From RYN-425 sp035542755 (GTDB lineage Bacteria > Patescibacteriota > Saccharimonadia > Saccharimonadales > UBA10212): 40,605 nucleotides of DNA. The position numbers were made by a program, and so were the translations under genes. The DNA lies in NCBI GenBank assembly GCA_035542755.1, contig DATKKU010000041.1, forward strand, positions 1 through 40,605, given 5' to 3'. The notes under the pieces are model-generated. The model made no database searches. It worked only from the letters and a program-made list of their open reading frames with translations, and was not told the DNA's origin. Shown here in pieces: positions 40,035-40,605 of the stretch (within the stretch, counting starts at the first letter, position 1; the number at the start of each line of letters is the position of its first letter).

Positions 40035-40605
40035 CTATTGCACCTGATATTCTATGTAACTGCCTGCACAAGTCTCGGATATCCTGCCGGCAGCGGCCGC
40101 ATTGTTGGCGAACTGGTAGTTCATGGTGCCGCTGGAGTTAGGCTGGAAGCTGAAGGTACCTTGGAAAACTCGCTGGTCGGCTACCGTGGCAGCCGTGCCC
40201 AGACTTAGTCCGCCGCTGGGGAAGGTAGTAGTCGCCCCTAAAACCCCGGCCGAAGATTGGATAGCATCAGCTGTTGTAGTACTAACGTAGGTTCCGCTAA
40301 CATTCTTGGCGGCAATCGCCGCCGGGAACAGGAATTCGCCCTTATAGTCACCCGTAGCGTTACTGCCTGAGTAAACTATGTAAAAACGCACGGTATAGGT
40401 GACCCCGCCAGTTACAGGGAACTGTAGAACGCTATCATTGGCATAAGTAGCACTGTTGGTAACGTCCTGAGCGGTAGTTTTAGTAATGCCAATCCAGGGA
40501 CTTATACAATTTACCCACGCGCCGTTTTGATAACAACGAAAGGTGTTAGTAGAAGTGTTATAGTACATCGCGCCACTGACTCCTGTCGGATCGGCCGATT
40601 GATTA
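40035..40605 (-). CDS. C-terminal part of a large surface or tail-like protein (truncated by window end)
   Basis: The frame stays open to the window edge, so the ATG at 40568 is internal. The visible ~189 residues begin with GAMYYNTSTNTFRCYQNGAW. This phrase is typical of C-terminal regions of long repetitive surface, pilin-like or phage-tail-fibre-like proteins. A beta-rich region full of Thr, Ser, Gly and Ala follows, with two more Cys near the end. An extracellular, structural role is likely; nothing more specific can be supported. Confidence 0.6.
   Translation of the reverse strand, partial: NQSADPTGVSGAMYYNTSTNTFRCYQNGAWVNCISPWIGITKTTAQDVTNSATYANDSVLQFPVTGGVTYTVRFYIVYSGSNATGDYKGEFLFPAAIAAKNVSGTYVSTTTADAIQSSAGVLGATTTFPSGGLSLGTAATVADQRVFQGTFSFQPNSSGTMNYQFANNAAAAGRISETCAGSYIEYQVQ

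Noticed and set aside
1..40605. UGA recoding as in Gracilibacteria or Absconditabacteria
   Set aside because: Several well-defined genes, such as ligA and rnc, end at TGA at the expected length, and no conserved protein contains an in-frame TGA.
1..40605. CRISPR array, insertion sequence or prophage
   Set aside because: No regularly spaced repeats, transposase, integrase or capsid-type genes were seen; the interspersed repeats are bound to tRNA genes and non-coding.

Overview
This window looks like a chromosome segment of a member of the Candidate Phyla Radiation (Patescibacteria), most likely Saccharibacteria (TM7) or a close relative. This is inferred from gene content only. The genome is compact, with short or overlapping gene junctions. 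Core genes are stripped down: LigA has no zinc-finger cysteines, the Mur ligase lacks domain 1, and LeuRS has a degenerate editing loop. There are many small unrecognised membrane proteins, a Mn-type superoxide dismutase, and LemA/HtpX. UGA is used as an ordinary stop codon (ligA, rnc and others), which argues against the UGA-recoding lineages Gracilibacteria and Absconditabacteria. All nine tRNA genes encode their 3' CCA. Many genes appear leaderless, with a -10 box 6-8 nt before the ATG.

Layout. 1-3200: end of an unknown gene, an FAD-linked oxidase, a small zinc-finger protein, and a tRNA-Cys/tRNA-Leu(UAA) pair. 3200-9030: membrane proteins, tRNA-Val and tRNA-Leu(GAG), a stomatin-like SPFH protein, tRNA-Phe, tRNA-Gly, a small serine hydrolase and a D,D-carboxypeptidase. 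9100-14120: lemA-htpX, then a membrane gene, ligA and rdgB overlapping by 4 nt each. 14250-15840: tRNA-Ala(CGC), an HD hydrolase, tRNA-Ala(GGC), and an LssY_C protein. 15840-28215: a long plus-strand block with rluB-like, MurF-like, leuS, rpmF, nusB, Nudix, rnc, rpsP, khpA, patatin, trmD, a membrane gene, sodA and a small protein. 28267-38948: a minus-strand block of accessory genes. 39413-40605: two unrecognised surface or membrane genes, the last cut by the window edge.

The most interesting region is 30.4-39.0 kb on the minus strand. A NrtR-type Nudix/winged-helix regulator is followed by nicotinate phosphoribosyltransferase (PncB), a PP2C phosphatase, a protein kinase with a zinc ribbon, a nicotinamidase-like hydrolase (PncA family), a von Willebrand A protein, and a fusion of a NadM/NMNAT-like domain to a SAM methyltransferase. 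This joins NAD salvage to a vWA/PP2C/kinase signalling triad like the TerY-P triad. Operator-like repeats sit at the promoters of pncB and nrtR. After the vWA gene, the same strand carries a 30-bp perfect palindrome and then a complete type III hammerhead ribozyme with every core residue in place.

A second unusual layer surrounds the tRNA genes. Structured, partly covarying spacer elements abut the exact 5' end or the CCA end of several tRNAs. Each is bounded by a long AT-rich inverted repeat, except one locus with a GC-capped arm. The tRNA-Gly and tRNA-Cys next to such elements both have altered D-loop/T-loop elbow positions. A further 81-nt multi-branched RNA candidate lies between rpsP and khpA.
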